Below are positions 23,615-34,379 of a stretch of DNA of 37,248 nt, in pieces; the stretch's first letter is position 1, and each line of letters opens with the position of its first letter. This DNA is from Candidatus Nanopelagicaceae bacterium (GTDB lineage: Bacteria; Actinomycetota; Actinomycetes; Nanopelagicales; Nanopelagicaceae), in contig CANGJV010000005.1 of assembly GCA_947454425.1 (NCBI GenBank), positions 1 through 37,248 of the forward strand, read 5' to 3'. Position numbers and translations under genes: made by a program. Below the pieces are notes generated by a model. It was not told the DNA's origin, did not search any database, and worked only from the letters and a program-made list of their open reading frames with translations.

Positions 23615-24377
23615 CGCGACGCTGCGGCATCTTGGTCTGCGGATAACTTAAATCGCCAAGGAACTCTCGGATAAACATTTGAAACATCTCAGGCTTCTCT
23701 TTATTTGCTTGATGAGATGTACCAGGGATAACTGCTAGCCGCCCTTGCGGTAGCGCCTCAAATAGCTCGATTGTATGGTGATGAGAAATTACATCGTCAT
23801 CACCAACGAGAACTAATACCGGGCAGAGGATCTTTGAAACATCGGCAACAGTAAATTCAGGTTCGGAGTACCAGATAGAAAACATCTTGCGAATCTTTGC
23901 CTCTTGAGTCTCGGGCGCATCAGGTGAAGTCTGCGCATATTCTGCTCGGTCACTCTCTGAGATATTTCCATCAAAATCAGGCATTGGGCGCTGTCCTGAG
24001 TAATGGAAGAGTCCGCCGAAGAAAACAAGGGACTTCACAAGATCTGGACGGCGCATCGCCACCATCAGAGAAATAATTGCACCATCGCTATGTCCGATTA
24101 AATGTGCCGGCTCTTTCACGACATCTTCAAGGTATGCAATCGCTTCTGCACATTGAAATTCAAAGTGCATACTGCCGGCTTGATCACCGGTAAATCCATG
24201 ACCTGTGCGGTCAAAACCAAAGATATGAAATTTGCCCTCTACCGCTGGAAGAACGCTCTCATCAAAATGAGAAGTCTGACTTAATCCACCATGGAGCAAG
24301 AGCAATGCTTCACCTTCATTTGGCCACTCGTAAGAGAAAACTTGGTGACCGCGAAGGTTGATGTATGCAGAATTCAT
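23595..24377 (-). CDS. alpha/beta-hydrolase fold protein
   Basis: A 260-aa alpha/beta hydrolase. The oxyanion region is LLLHGGLSQTSHFDESVLP, the FGFDRTGHGFT segment follows, and the nucleophile elbow GHSDGA (Ser in LIGHSDGAIISLMV) is clear. The catalytic Asp is probably in LVLVGDDDVISHHHT, and the catalytic His in PGTSHQANKEKPEMF. The lid region (GLFHYSGQRPMPDFDG) is short. It lies immediately downstream of the type II NADH dehydrogenase gene with no spacer, so the two are co-transcribed. The substrate cannot be told; haloperoxidase/esterase-like members look similar. Confidence 0.87.
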   Translation of the reverse strand: MNSAYINLRGHQVFSYEWPNEGEALLLLHGGLSQTSHFDESVLPAVEGKFHIFGFDRTGHGFTGDQAGSMHFEFQCAEAIAYLEDVVKEPAHLIGHSDGAIISLMVAMRRPDLVKSLVFFGGLFHYSGQRPMPDFDGNISESDRAEYAQTSPDAPETQEAKIRKMFSIWYSEPEFTVADVSKILCPVLVLVGDDDVISHHHTIELFEALPQGRLAVIPGTSHQANKEKPEMFQMFIREFLGDLSYPQTKMPQRRANNQSE

Positions 24378-25628
24378 TTAGTCGAGCGAATCCATAATGT
24401 GCCGGTTGCCTCGGTCAAAGGTGAGGTAGTTCCAAGTCCAGTCTGCGATGGTGCCGACTTTATTTCGACCACCCAAGAGATAGAACAAGTGCAAGAACAA
24501 CCAAGCAAACCAGGCGGGGATGCCAACCATGGTGAACTTTCGAACTTGTAGCACTGCTTTATGGCGGCCGATGGTTGCCATTGAACCTTTATCTTTATAT
24601 TTAAAGTTGGTGAGAGCCTTTCCAGATTCAACTTTGAGAATCTGCTCGGCCGCAAATTTTCCTTGTTGAAGTGCAACTGGTGCAACCATTGGATAGAAAC
24701 GACCATCTGGAGCAAGCGCTCCTGAGATATCTCCGATTGCCCAAATATGTGGATAGTTCTCTACTTGCAGGGTTGGTCCAGAAGCGATGCGTGTTCCAAC
24801 AATGGGAAGATTGAGCGCAGTTGCAGTTGGTTCACCTTTTACTCCTGCAGCCCACACTGTAACTTCGGCTGGAATCGGCTCACCTTCTTTAAGAATAATT
24901 TGGCGAGCTTTGATCTCTCGTACTGCAGTGTTGGTGCGAACATGAACGCCAAGTTTTTGTAGATCACGTGTTGCGCGAAGAGAGAGCTTCTCAGTAAACA
25001 TAGAGAGAATTCGTGGACCAGCCTCAATCAAATAAATATCCATATGGTCGGCTGCGTGTGCCATGTCATTGCGAAGTGGACCGCGCTTGAGTTCGGCTAG
25101 TGCACCGGCCATCTCAACTCCAGTAGGTCCACCACCAACAACTGCAATCGATAAACGTGTCTCATCTTCAAATCGACATAAATCCTCAAAGCGGCGCATT
25201 ACCTCTGCCCGAATTGCCAGCGCTTCATGGACGCTCTTCATTCCAAGTCCGTACTCGGCTACTCCCGGAACTCCGAAATCTGCAGTAACGGAGCCCATTG
25301 CAACAATCAGGTGGTCAAAAGGGAGAACTTCAGACGAATCTAATTTCACCGTCTTGTTCTTATGATCAATAGATATAGGTGAGCCCATCCGGAATTTAAT
25401 ATCTGTCTTTCGAAGTGCGCCACGAACCGGGTGAACTACGTGATCTGCCGCGAGGCCAGCAGTAGCTACCTGGTAGAGAAGTGGGAGAAATGTTTGAAAA
25501 TTGTGGCGGTCAACGACTATGACATCAGCCTTGCCTGCAAGTGCACGGGCAGCGTTGAGACCACCGAATCCAGCGCCGAGAATTACAACTTTCGGCTTGC
25601 CGTGGGGTGTTCGAGTAGAAGTGCTCAT
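24378..25628 (-). CDS. ndh: type II NADH dehydrogenase (NDH-2)
   Basis: A 416-aa two-Rossmann flavoprotein that passes electrons from NADH to quinone without pumping protons. The FAD motif is VVILGAGFGGLNAARAL, followed by RHNFQTFLPLLYQVATAGLAADHV typical of NDH-2. The NADH-binding GGGPTGVEMAGAL comes next, then AIGDISGALAPDGR and VAPVALQQGKFAAEQIL near the FAD/quinone site. The C-terminal hydrophobic segment (PAWFAWLFLHLFYLLGGRNK) probably associates with the membrane. -10 TAGACT lies 6 bp before the ATG on the minus strand and overlaps the promoter of the divergent SDR gene. Confidence 0.93.
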   Translation of the reverse strand: MSTSTRTPHGKPKVVILGAGFGGLNAARALAGKADVIVVDRHNFQTFLPLLYQVATAGLAADHVVHPVRGALRKTDIKFRMGSPISIDHKNKTVKLDSSEVLPFDHLIVAMGSVTADFGVPGVAEYGLGMKSVHEALAIRAEVMRRFEDLCRFEDETRLSIAVVGGGPTGVEMAGALAELKRGPLRNDMAHAADHMDIYLIEAGPRILSMFTEKLSLRATRDLQKLGVHVRTNTAVREIKARQIILKEGEPIPAEVTVWAAGVKGEPTATALNLPIVGTRIASGPTLQVENYPHIWAIGDISGALAPDGRFYPMVAPVALQQGKFAAEQILKVESGKALTNFKYKDKGSMATIGRHKAVLQVRKFTMVGIPAWFAWLFLHLFYLLGGRNKVGTIADWTWNYLTFDRGNRHIMDSLD

Positions 25629-25634
25629 GGAGTC

Positions 25635-25644
25635 AGTCTAGGCT
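25635..25644. promoter_or_regulatory. overlapping divergent -10 boxes in a 23-bp intergenic gap
   Basis: AGTCTAGGCT holds TAGACT on the minus strand (6 bp before the ndh ATG) and TAGGCT on the plus strand (7 bp before ATG 25652). They share the central TA pair, so the two leaderless genes probably cannot be initiated at once from this segment. Confidence 0.65.
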
Positions 25645-25651
25645 CTCAAAC

Positions 25652-27151
25652 ATGGAGAAGCAGAACGAGATACGTAAAATTCTTGTGACGGGCGCCTCTG
25701 GTTATGTTGGCGGACGCCTTGTACGAGATTTACTCAACAATAATGAGCATGTTCGCATATTAGTGCGCGACAAAAATAAAGTATTAGGCCAAGTCTGGGC
25801 CGCTCACGTTGAAATTGTTGAAGGCAATGCCACCAATGCCGCTGATCTCGATCGCGCTCTAGAAGGAATCCACACTGCTTTTTATTTGATGCATTCAATC
25901 AACGTCGGAACTAATTATGATGCGATTGAATCCGCAATGGCGAAGGGTTTTTCCGAAGCCGCAGAACGGGCAGCTATTTCACAGATTGTTTACCTTGGTG
26001 GAATTGCTAACGATGAAAACCGAAGTCGCCACCTGACCTCACGAATGAACACCGGAATTCAATTAGCTTCTGGTTCCACGCCAGTTTTAGAAATGCGCGC
26101 AGGAATCATCATCGGATCTGGTTCGGCTTCATTCGAGATGTTGCGCCACCTCACTCACCGATTGCCAATTATGACTACTCCAAAATGGGTATCAAATAGA
26201 ACTCAACCAATCGCAATCCGAGACATCCTTTATTACCTATGTGCTGCGGCAAAACTCGAAACACCAGTTGATGGAGTGCGAGATATCGGCGGCCCTGAAG
26301 TTGTTACCTACGCAATTATGATGCAGAAGTTTGCTGCTAAATCTGGTCTTCGCAAGCGCATCATTATTCAAGTACCCGTTCTTACGCCGAAACTTTCAAG
26401 TTTATGGATTGGCCTTGTTACACCGGTACCAACATCACTTGCGCGTCCGCTAGTTGAATCGCTGATTAGTGAAGTTGTGGTTGATCCAAATAAGAGCATT
26501 GATGCCCTCATACCAAAGCCGAAAGAAGGGCTATTAAGTGTTGATGAGGCAATTGATTTAGCTCTGACGAGAACAGCGAGCAACAATGTTCAAACTCGTT
26601 GGTCAGATGCGGCGCATCCAACAATGCCATGGCAAAAGGCGCAGAGCGATCCAGCTTGGGCTGGCGAGTTAACGTTGAAAGATCATCGTGAAATTCTTAC
26701 CGATGTCCCAGCAGAATTTTTATGGAAAGAAATCGAAGGCATTGGCGGCAGCAATGGCTGGTATGGCTCCGGTTGGATGTGGTACTTACGCGGATTGATT
26801 GACCGCCTCTTTGGCGGAGTTGGTTTGCGTCGAGGACGTAGAGATCCGCAATTCTTAAGAATCGGAGATAGCGTCGATTTTTGGAGAGTTGAAATTCTTG
26901 AGAAAGAGAAGACTCTGCGACTCTATGCCGAAATGATTCTGCCTGGTAAGGCATGGCTCGAATTTAAATTGGAGGATTCCAATGGGAAGACTCTGATTAC
27001 ACAAGAGGCCCTATTTGCTCCACGTGGATTAGGTGGTCAGATTTATTGGTATCTCGTCTCTGTCTTTCACCTTGTCATCTTTCCAACGATGTTACGTAAT
27101 ATCGTCAAAGCTGCCCGCAACTCATATTTAACATCCCACACTTTGTCGTAG
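25652..27151 (+). CDS. NAD(P)-binding SDR-type oxidoreductase with DUF2867 domain
   Basis: A 499-aa protein. Residues 8-300 form an extended-SDR/NmrA-like Rossmann domain with glycine motif TGASGYVGGRLV and a FYLMHSINVG segment typical of this group. Residues 320-490 are a DUF2867 domain (WSDAAHPTMPW, GSNGWYGSGWMWYLRGLIDRLFGGVGLRRGRRDP) ending in a hydrophobic helical stretch (YWYLVSVFHLVIFPTMLRNI). It is probably a membrane-associated NAD(P)-dependent oxidoreductase or isomerase-like enzyme with no known substrate. It diverges from ndh and shares the overlapping promoter. Confidence 0.87.
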   Translation: MEKQNEIRKILVTGASGYVGGRLVRDLLNNNEHVRILVRDKNKVLGQVWAAHVEIVEGNATNAADLDRALEGIHTAFYLMHSINVGTNYDAIESAMAKGFSEAAERAAISQIVYLGGIANDENRSRHLTSRMNTGIQLASGSTPVLEMRAGIIIGSGSASFEMLRHLTHRLPIMTTPKWVSNRTQPIAIRDILYYLCAAAKLETPVDGVRDIGGPEVVTYAIMMQKFAAKSGLRKRIIIQVPVLTPKLSSLWIGLVTPVPTSLARPLVESLISEVVVDPNKSIDALIPKPKEGLLSVDEAIDLALTRTASNNVQTRWSDAAHPTMPWQKAQSDPAWAGELTLKDHREILTDVPAEFLWKEIEGIGGSNGWYGSGWMWYLRGLIDRLFGGVGLRRGRRDPQFLRIGDSVDFWRVEILEKEKTLRLYAEMILPGKAWLEFKLEDSNGKTLITQEALFAPRGLGGQIYWYLVSVFHLVIFPTMLRNIVKAARNSYLTSHTLS

Positions 27152-27159
27152 GTCGCCTT

Positions 27160-27165
27160 TAAGAT
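27160..27165 (+). promoter_or_regulatory. -10 box (TAAGAT) of a leaderless promoter
   Basis: TAAGAT is followed by 7 bp and then ATG 27173 of the DUF3263 gene, without a Shine-Dalgarno sequence. Confidence 0.5.
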
Positions 27166-27172
27166 TGGCCAT

Positions 27173-27439
27173 ATGTCAGCGGTAGAAAATCCAAGTACCC
27201 AAGGTTCAACCCTCTCCGATTTAGAGGGACGTATCCTTGACTTCGAACGTAATTGGTGGCGCTTCGCTGGCGCTAAAGAGAGCGCTATTAAAGAGCTTTT
27301 CAATCTCACCGCTCCTCGTTACTACCAACTCCTCAACGATCTCATCGACCGCGATGATGCTCTCGAAGCTTCACCTATGTTGGTAAAGCGCCTACGCCGC
27401 CTCCGTGAGGCTCGTATGCAGGCTCGTTCAGCCAAGTAA
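27173..27439 (+). CDS. DUF3263 family protein
   Basis: An 88-aa protein of the actinobacteria-specific DUF3263 family. After a short variable N-terminus comes the conserved core LEGRILDFERNWWRFAGAKESAIKE, then LFNLTAPRYYQLLNDLIDRDDALEASPMLVKRLRRLREARM. The core looks like a helix-turn-helix with a basic tail, so a DNA-binding role is plausible but unproven. TAAGAT 7 bp before ATG suggests a leaderless transcript. The tandem repeat begins 24 bp after its stop. Confidence 0.88.
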   Translation: MSAVENPSTQGSTLSDLEGRILDFERNWWRFAGAKESAIKELFNLTAPRYYQLLNDLIDRDDALEASPMLVKRLRRLREARMQARSAK

Positions 27440-27463
27440 CCGCGCTCGCTCCCTCTCCTACAA

Positions 27464-27574
27464 ACTTCGTTTTGCGCTCACCCATTCCGCTTAATACTTC
27501 GTTTTGCGCTCACCCATTCCGCTTAATACTTCGTTTTGCGCTCACCCATTCCGCTTAATACTTCGTTTTGCGCT
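27464..27574. repeat. 32-bp tandem repeat, three full units plus 15 bp
   Basis: Three identical 32-bp units (27464-27495, 27496-27527, 27528-27559) are followed by the first 15 bases of a fourth (27560-27574). Each begins ACTTCGTTTTGCGCTCACC and ends CCGCTTAAT. Within a unit, TTGCGC is followed 17 bp later by TACTTC at the next unit's edge, a promoter-like spacing. The TTGCGC of the partial fourth unit is exactly 17 bp from the TACCCT -10 of groEL. There are no spacers, so it is not CRISPR. Confidence 0.95.
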
Positions 27575-27596
27575 TAGGAATACACCCAACTACCCT
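27568..27596 (+). promoter_or_regulatory. groEL promoter (TTGCGC-N17-TACCCT)
   Basis: A -35-like TTGCGC (27568-27573), donated by the last partial repeat, is 17 bp from a -10-like TACCCT (27591-27596). The expected start site is close to 27603, at the edge of the CIRCE operator. Confidence 0.55.
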
Positions 27597-27601
27597 TGGC
27601 G

Positions 27602-27628
27602 TTAGCACTCACGGGTCGAGAGTGATAA
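27602..27628 (+). promoter_or_regulatory. CIRCE operator (HrcA binding site)
   Basis: TTAGCACTC (27602-27610), nine bases, then GAGTGATAA (27620-27628). The consensus is TTAGCACTC-N9-GAGTGCTAA, so there is a single mismatch. It overlaps the predicted start site and precedes the groEL ATG by 45 bp. HrcA should repress groEL here and release it on heat shock. Confidence 0.93.
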
Positions 27629-27673
27629 ACCCCTAATCGGCCCTAAAAAGTTCAGATAAAGAGGAGTAATTAG

Positions 27674-29293
<1,620 letters not shown>

Positions 29294-29310
29294 AGCATTA
29301 AGCACGCATG

Positions 29311-29349
29311 GAAGGGTCACCGATTAGTCTCGGTGGCCCTTTCTGCTTT
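29311..29349 (+). terminator. intrinsic terminator after groEL
   Basis: AGGGTCACCGA and TCGGTGGCCCT form a stem of about ten pairs with one mismatch and a six-base loop, followed by a T-rich tract (TTTCTGCTTT). It begins 18 bp after the groEL stop. Confidence 0.85.
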
Positions 29350-29354
29350 ACCCT
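29349..29354 (+). promoter_or_regulatory. -10 box (TACCCT) of the DUF3027 gene
   Basis: TACCCT lies 6 bp before ATG 29361, directly downstream of the groEL terminator. Confidence 0.45.
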
Positions 29355-29360
29355 TGCGTT

Positions 29361-30023
29361 ATGAACACCTTTGATGCGCAGTATGTCGCCCGCGAGGCAG
29401 CTCTAGCTGAAGCAGAGTTTGCAACACAGGTCGGTGACTTTATCTCCGTCGATTTTGATGATGAGAACCGCATCGCAACTTATCTTTTTAACGCAGATAT
29501 CCCTGGCTATCGAGGTTGGCGTTGGGCAGTAACAATTGCAAAGGTAGATGAAGATACCGCTGCAACTATTTGTGATGTTGTAGTTCTTCCAGGTCCTGAT
29601 TCACTTCTTGCACCTGACCACGTTCCGTACCGAGATCGAATTCTTCCAGCAGATATCACACCAGGTGTAATCGTCCCAAGTTTGCTTGATGACACTCGAC
29701 TTGTTCCGGGCGCTGCAGCACTTCCACAAGATGAAGATCTCGATGCAACACAAATATTTGAATTAGGTTTAATGCGCCCTCGAGTGATGTCCATCGAAGG
29801 TCGCGACCAAGCTTCAAAGCGTTGGTATGCATCAGATCGCGGGCCAACAACACCGTTGGCTGAGCAAGCTCCAAAACCATGTAACTCATGTGGCTTCTTC
29901 GTTCCGCTTGCAGGTTCACTGCGATCTTCTTTTGGTGTCTGCGCAAATGCAATTGCTCCAGATGATGCTCGCGTGGTCTCGGTAGATCACGGGTGCGGGG
30001 CGCATAGCGAAGCGACCTTATGA
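29361..30023 (+). CDS. DUF3027 family protein
   Basis: A 220-aa actinobacterial DUF3027 protein. The N-terminal two-thirds contains PGYRGWRWAVTIAKVDED and VVVLPGPDSLLAPDHVPY. The C-terminal part contains a cysteine-rich putative zinc site: CNSCGFF, FGVCANAIAPDD and DHGCGAHSE. The family is commonly encoded beside a cold-shock gene, as here, so a role in the cold-shock or translation response is a guess from context. The last codons overlap the first copy of a 13-base direct repeat. Confidence 0.88.
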   Translation: MNTFDAQYVAREAALAEAEFATQVGDFISVDFDDENRIATYLFNADIPGYRGWRWAVTIAKVDEDTAATICDVVVLPGPDSLLAPDHVPYRDRILPADITPGVIVPSLLDDTRLVPGAAALPQDEDLDATQIFELGLMRPRVMSIEGRDQASKRWYASDRGPTTPLAEQAPKPCNSCGFFVPLAGSLRSSFGVCANAIAPDDARVVSVDHGCGAHSEATL

Positions 30024-30053
30024 AGCCGAGCAATAAAAACTAGCGAAGCGACC
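30005..30053 (+). repeat. 13-bp direct repeat at the end of the DUF3027 gene
   Basis: TAGCGAAGCGACC occurs at 30005-30017, inside the last codons of DUF3027, and again at 30041-30053. The copies are 36 bp apart. No function is evident. Confidence 0.6.
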
Positions 30054-30164
30054 CTTTAAGCGTAAAAACCACCTACCGCCATCCCTGATTTGTAAGTTAA
30101 ACTAGCCCTCTGTCCGCATCCCCGCGGCTACACCAGTACCGATATTTCCAAAGGAGTAATCACT

Positions 30165-30548
30165 ATGCCTACAGGTCGCGTGAAATGGTTCTCACTTGAA
30201 AAAGGTTTCGGCTTCATCTCATCAGATGAAGGAGAAGATGTTTATCTTGCAGGATCTGCTCTTCCTGCCGGCGTATCGACTGTAAAGCCAGGAACGAAGC
30301 TTGAGTTCTCGGTAATCGATTCTCGTAAAGGCCCACAGGCAATGTCAGTGCACATTGTTGATGCGCCAGTTTCACTTGCGGAAAATTCACGAGCAAATAG
30401 CGATGATCTCGCTGCAATGATTGAAGACACCATCAAGATTCTCGACAAGGTTGGAAACGGACTTCGCCATGGACGCCATCCATCTGGAGTCGAGGCAGAG
30501 CGCCTAGGTCGCGTGCTTCGCGGTATTGCCACACAACTCGAAGCGTAA
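30165..30548 (+). CDS. cold-shock domain protein with C-terminal extension
   Basis: A 127-aa protein. Residues 1-65 form a CspA-type cold-shock domain with the RNA-binding motifs GRVKWFSLEKGFGFI and DVYL in place of the usual VFVH. About 60 further residues form a helical tail (DDLAAMIEDTIKILDKVGNGLRH and EAERLGRVLRGIATQLEA). Standard CspA proteins are about 67 aa, so it is a longer actinobacterial type. A Shine-Dalgarno (AAAGGAG) lies about 9 bp before the ATG, in contrast to the leaderless genes. It pairs with DUF3027 in a conserved neighbourhood. Confidence 0.92.
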   Translation: MPTGRVKWFSLEKGFGFISSDEGEDVYLAGSALPAGVSTVKPGTKLEFSVIDSRKGPQAMSVHIVDAPVSLAENSRANSDDLAAMIEDTIKILDKVGNGLRHGRHPSGVEAERLGRVLRGIATQLEA

Positions 30549-30561
30549 GAACTTATAAATA

Positions 30562-30577
30562 AATGGCGTAGGCCATT
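30562..30577. terminator. possible bidirectional terminator hairpin
   Basis: AATGGC and GCCATT form a 6-bp stem with a 4-base loop between two convergent genes. On the minus strand it is followed by TATTTAT, which is T-rich. The stem is short, so the call is weak. Confidence 0.35.
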
Positions 30578-30580
30578 GAA

Positions 30581-30811
30581 TTAAATTGAGCTCTTCCGGT
30601 TTCGTCTTATCGAGTAACGAATACCAATTAGTCCAAGCGCGGTTCCAACGAAGCAAGTCCAGAGAATTTTTGACTCTGCCCCTGCTGCAAGTGCAACCAC
30701 GCCAGCGCTGACCCAACAGATTGTTCCGATTGCCACTAGAGTAACTACTGATCCAATTTTGGAACGGTTGCGGTGACTTTGCTCGGATGATGAATTAATT
30801 GGCTCGGACAT
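30581..30811 (-). CDS. DUF2530-like membrane protein
   Basis: A 76-aa protein with two hydrophobic helices (about 18-39 and 48-66) and a basic end (IRRNRKSSI). The segment ILWTCFVGTALGLIGIRY resembles DUF2530, which in actinobacteria is encoded between an MFS gene and the cold-shock gene, just as here. I chose ATG 30811 (MSEPINSS) because TACTCT stands 6 bp before it; a start at 30871 would overlap the divergent MFS gene. The function is unknown. Confidence 0.65.
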   Translation of the reverse strand: MSEPINSSSEQSHRNRSKIGSVVTLVAIGTICWVSAGVVALAAGAESKILWTCFVGTALGLIGIRYSIRRNRKSSI

Positions 30812-30817
30812 GGAAGA

Positions 30818-30823
30818 AGAGTA
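30818..30823 (-). promoter_or_regulatory. -10 box (TACTCT) abutting the MFS start codon
   Basis: Read on the minus strand, TACTCT is 6 bp before ATG 30811 of the DUF2530-like gene. On the plus strand the same six bases directly precede the ATG 30824 of the MFS gene. Confidence 0.5.
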
Positions 30824-32077
30824 ATGCGTAGAACTGTAAATGCGGAAGGTAACTGGCGTGCATTTCGCCACCGCAATTTCCGCATCCTCTATTCAGCTAA
30901 TGCGCTTTCAAATATTGGTACTTGGGCGCAGCGAGTTGCACAAGATTGGCTAGTTCTCGAACTCACCGATAACAACGGAGCTGCACTCGGACTGATCACT
31001 GCAATTCAATTCGCGCCAGTCCTTCTCTTTAGCTTGCATGGTGGCGCACTCGCAGATCGAGTAAATAAACGAAAACTACTCATTACGACAAACATCATCG
31101 CGGCGCTTGCTTGTTATGGAATTGGAATTCTTGTAGTTACTCATCAGATCAAGCTCTGGCACGTCTTTGTCGGCGCTGCGGTATTAGGAATCTCCTCAGC
31201 AATTGATGCGCCAATTCGAATGGCCTTCACCTCAGAAATCGTCGGACATTCCGATGTGGCTAATGCGGTGAGCCTCAATTCAGCTAATTTCAACGTTGGA
31301 CGTTTGGTTGGACCAGCTATCTCTGGTCTCTTGATTGCCCGATTTAGCACGGGGCCTTCATTTCTCATCAACGCTACAACCTATCTCTTTGTCATCACCG
31401 CGCTGATTGCAATGCGCGAACGAGACTTCTTTAACCTTAAAAAAGAGGAGACTCTCGGAACCGTGCGCGAAGGTATTCGCTACGCACTCGCCCGACCTGA
31501 TTTATATGTCGTGATGCTGCTTGTCTTCTTTGCCGCCACCTTCGGACTTAACTTTCAAATCTTTAATGCACTGATGGCGACAAAAGAGTTTGGAAAGGGA
31601 CCAGCCTCTTATGGATTACTAGGTACATTTATTGGAATCGGATCACTTTCAGGTGCGCTCATCAGTGCGCGACTCGAAAGATTTCGTAATGCGCGATTTA
31701 TTATGAAGCTGGGAATCGTATTCTCGACCGTTGTAATAGTTCTATCGCTTGCACCGACATACACATGGTATTCGCTCTGGTTGCCTTTCTGCGGTGTAAG
31801 TGCGCTGACCATGTTGATCTCTGCTAACTCGTATATTCAAACCCGAAGTGATGCCGCAATCCGCGGTCGGGTAATGGGAATCTACTTGCTCATCTTCATG
31901 GGCGGAACGCCATTTGGTTCGTTGTTGATTGGGTACCTGACCGAGGAAATCGGCGCCCGCGAAACAATTGCCGCCTGCGGAGTCATTTCGTTAATAGCTG
32001 CGATAGTTATTTGGCTTGTATTTAAAGATAAAGTTGCTGAACCAGAAGATTTAAGAGTTTCGCGAGTTCTCTCTTAA
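30824..32077 (+). CDS. MFS transporter (EntS/DUF894-type)
   Basis: A 417-aa major-facilitator protein with about 12 hydrophobic segments. It opens with WRAFRHRNFRILYSANALSNIGTWAQRVAQDWLVLELT, typical of the EntS-like transmembrane secretion effector group. The cytoplasmic loop 2-3 signature is GALADRVNKRKLLI. Loop 8-9 and the C-terminal half carry ARLERFRNARFIMK. It is probably a proton-driven exporter, but the substrate cannot be told. It diverges from the DUF2530-like gene with 12 bp between starts and overlaps the convergent MFS gene by 4 bp at its end. Confidence 0.88.
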   Translation: MRRTVNAEGNWRAFRHRNFRILYSANALSNIGTWAQRVAQDWLVLELTDNNGAALGLITAIQFAPVLLFSLHGGALADRVNKRKLLITTNIIAALACYGIGILVVTHQIKLWHVFVGAAVLGISSAIDAPIRMAFTSEIVGHSDVANAVSLNSANFNVGRLVGPAISGLLIARFSTGPSFLINATTYLFVITALIAMRERDFFNLKKEETLGTVREGIRYALARPDLYVVMLLVFFAATFGLNFQIFNALMATKEFGKGPASYGLLGTFIGIGSLSGALISARLERFRNARFIMKLGIVFSTVVIVLSLAPTYTWYSLWLPFCGVSALTMLISANSYIQTRSDAAIRGRVMGIYLLIFMGGTPFGSLLIGYLTEEIGARETIAACGVISLIAAIVIWLVFKDKVAEPEDLRVSRVLS

Positions 32078-33248
32078 ATTTCGAAGCGATCTAAATCAGC
32101 TTGTGGGACATGCGCTGGAACTAGCTTTACAATTAAGGATGCAATCAGAATCAACACCGGCACCATGAGATATGCACGCGAGATTCCATAGTTATCTCCC
32201 AGCACTCCAAGCAAGAACGGTGCGCCTGCAATTGCTAAACCAGCTGCAAGCGAGCTGGTACCAATAGCAAGTTCTGGTCGTCCCTCGCTCTGGTTAATAA
32301 GTCGAAGAGAGGTCAACGCAAACTGCATTGAGATGCCAAGGCCATTTATCAAAAGCATAAGCAAGCTAATTGCCAAATTATGTGAGAGCCAAAGTCCAAA
32401 GAAGCCCAGCGCTTGAATACCGAGAACTATCTGCAGCTGAGTATCTGCAGCGAGCCTATGCATTAATCGACCACCAAAGAAGCGACCGATTGCCATTCCA
32501 ACGCCAAGGGCGATGATTGCGATTGTTGAAATTGCAGCGGTTGCGTCGGTGCGATCGCGCACAAGTGCGGCGGCCCAGAATGCAGTTGCAAATTCTGTAC
32601 TGATTGTCGCAACAAAGCCCGCCCAGGTGATCCAGAAAGCAATCGAAAGCCTTCCCCCTTGTGGCCCATCTGTCGAAGGCGTGTGGCTTTCGACTGTGCG
32701 GTCGCGTCGGAAGAAGTAGAGATAGAGCGCGAGCGGGAGAATAAGTATTAATCCCATTCGCCAAAAGTGTGGTGCGGTCTGTGCAATTGTTCCAATTGTT
32801 GTTGTTCCAACCACATACCCTGCAGAAGAAATGCCATTTGCTTGTCCTACAGCTACTGGTGCAAGTTCGCCGTAGTGGCTATTGAGAGAAACGACAAATG
32901 AATTGATCACAGTTGAGCACCCAAAGCTTGCAACAAATGCAGCGAGAATTGTGAGTTGAATCGGTTGTACAAATGCGAGTGCAAGTAGACCGAAAGAGAA
33001 GATAATCAGACCAATCCAACCTGTCTGGGCGCGACCAAATCGGTGAGTCATTCTTGGAATTGAGAGTCCACAAAAAATTGATGCGATACCCATCGCAGTT
33101 CCATGAAGTCCAGCGACTGCTAGCGATGTGTGCTGATCGGCACGAAGTAAGGGTTGCGCTGGACCAAAGCCGCCGAGGAAGAAATTTACGACAAAGGTTT
33201 GTAGTGCGATGGTCCAGAAGAAACGATCGCGTTTAATTGTCAGCGGCA

Positions 33249-33249
<1 letters not shown>
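32074..33249 (-). CDS. MFS transporter
   Basis: A 391-aa MFS protein with 12 predicted membrane segments (FFWTIALQTFVVNFFLGGFGPAQPLL near the N-terminus). Loop 2-3 reads GLSIPRMTHRFGRAQTG, a reduced version of the MFS motif A. It differs from the MFS next door, which is convergent. The ATG overlaps the serC stop (TAATG), so it belongs to the pdxH-serC-MFS transcription unit on the minus strand. The substrate is unknown; genome context with serine and vitamin B6 genes is not decisive. Confidence 0.85.
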
Positions 33250-34373
<1,124 letters not shown>

Positions 34374-34379
34374 CTAAGA

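Noticed and set aside
27464-27574. CRISPR-like array
   Set aside because: The 32-bp units are directly adjacent with no unique spacers and no cas genes nearby.
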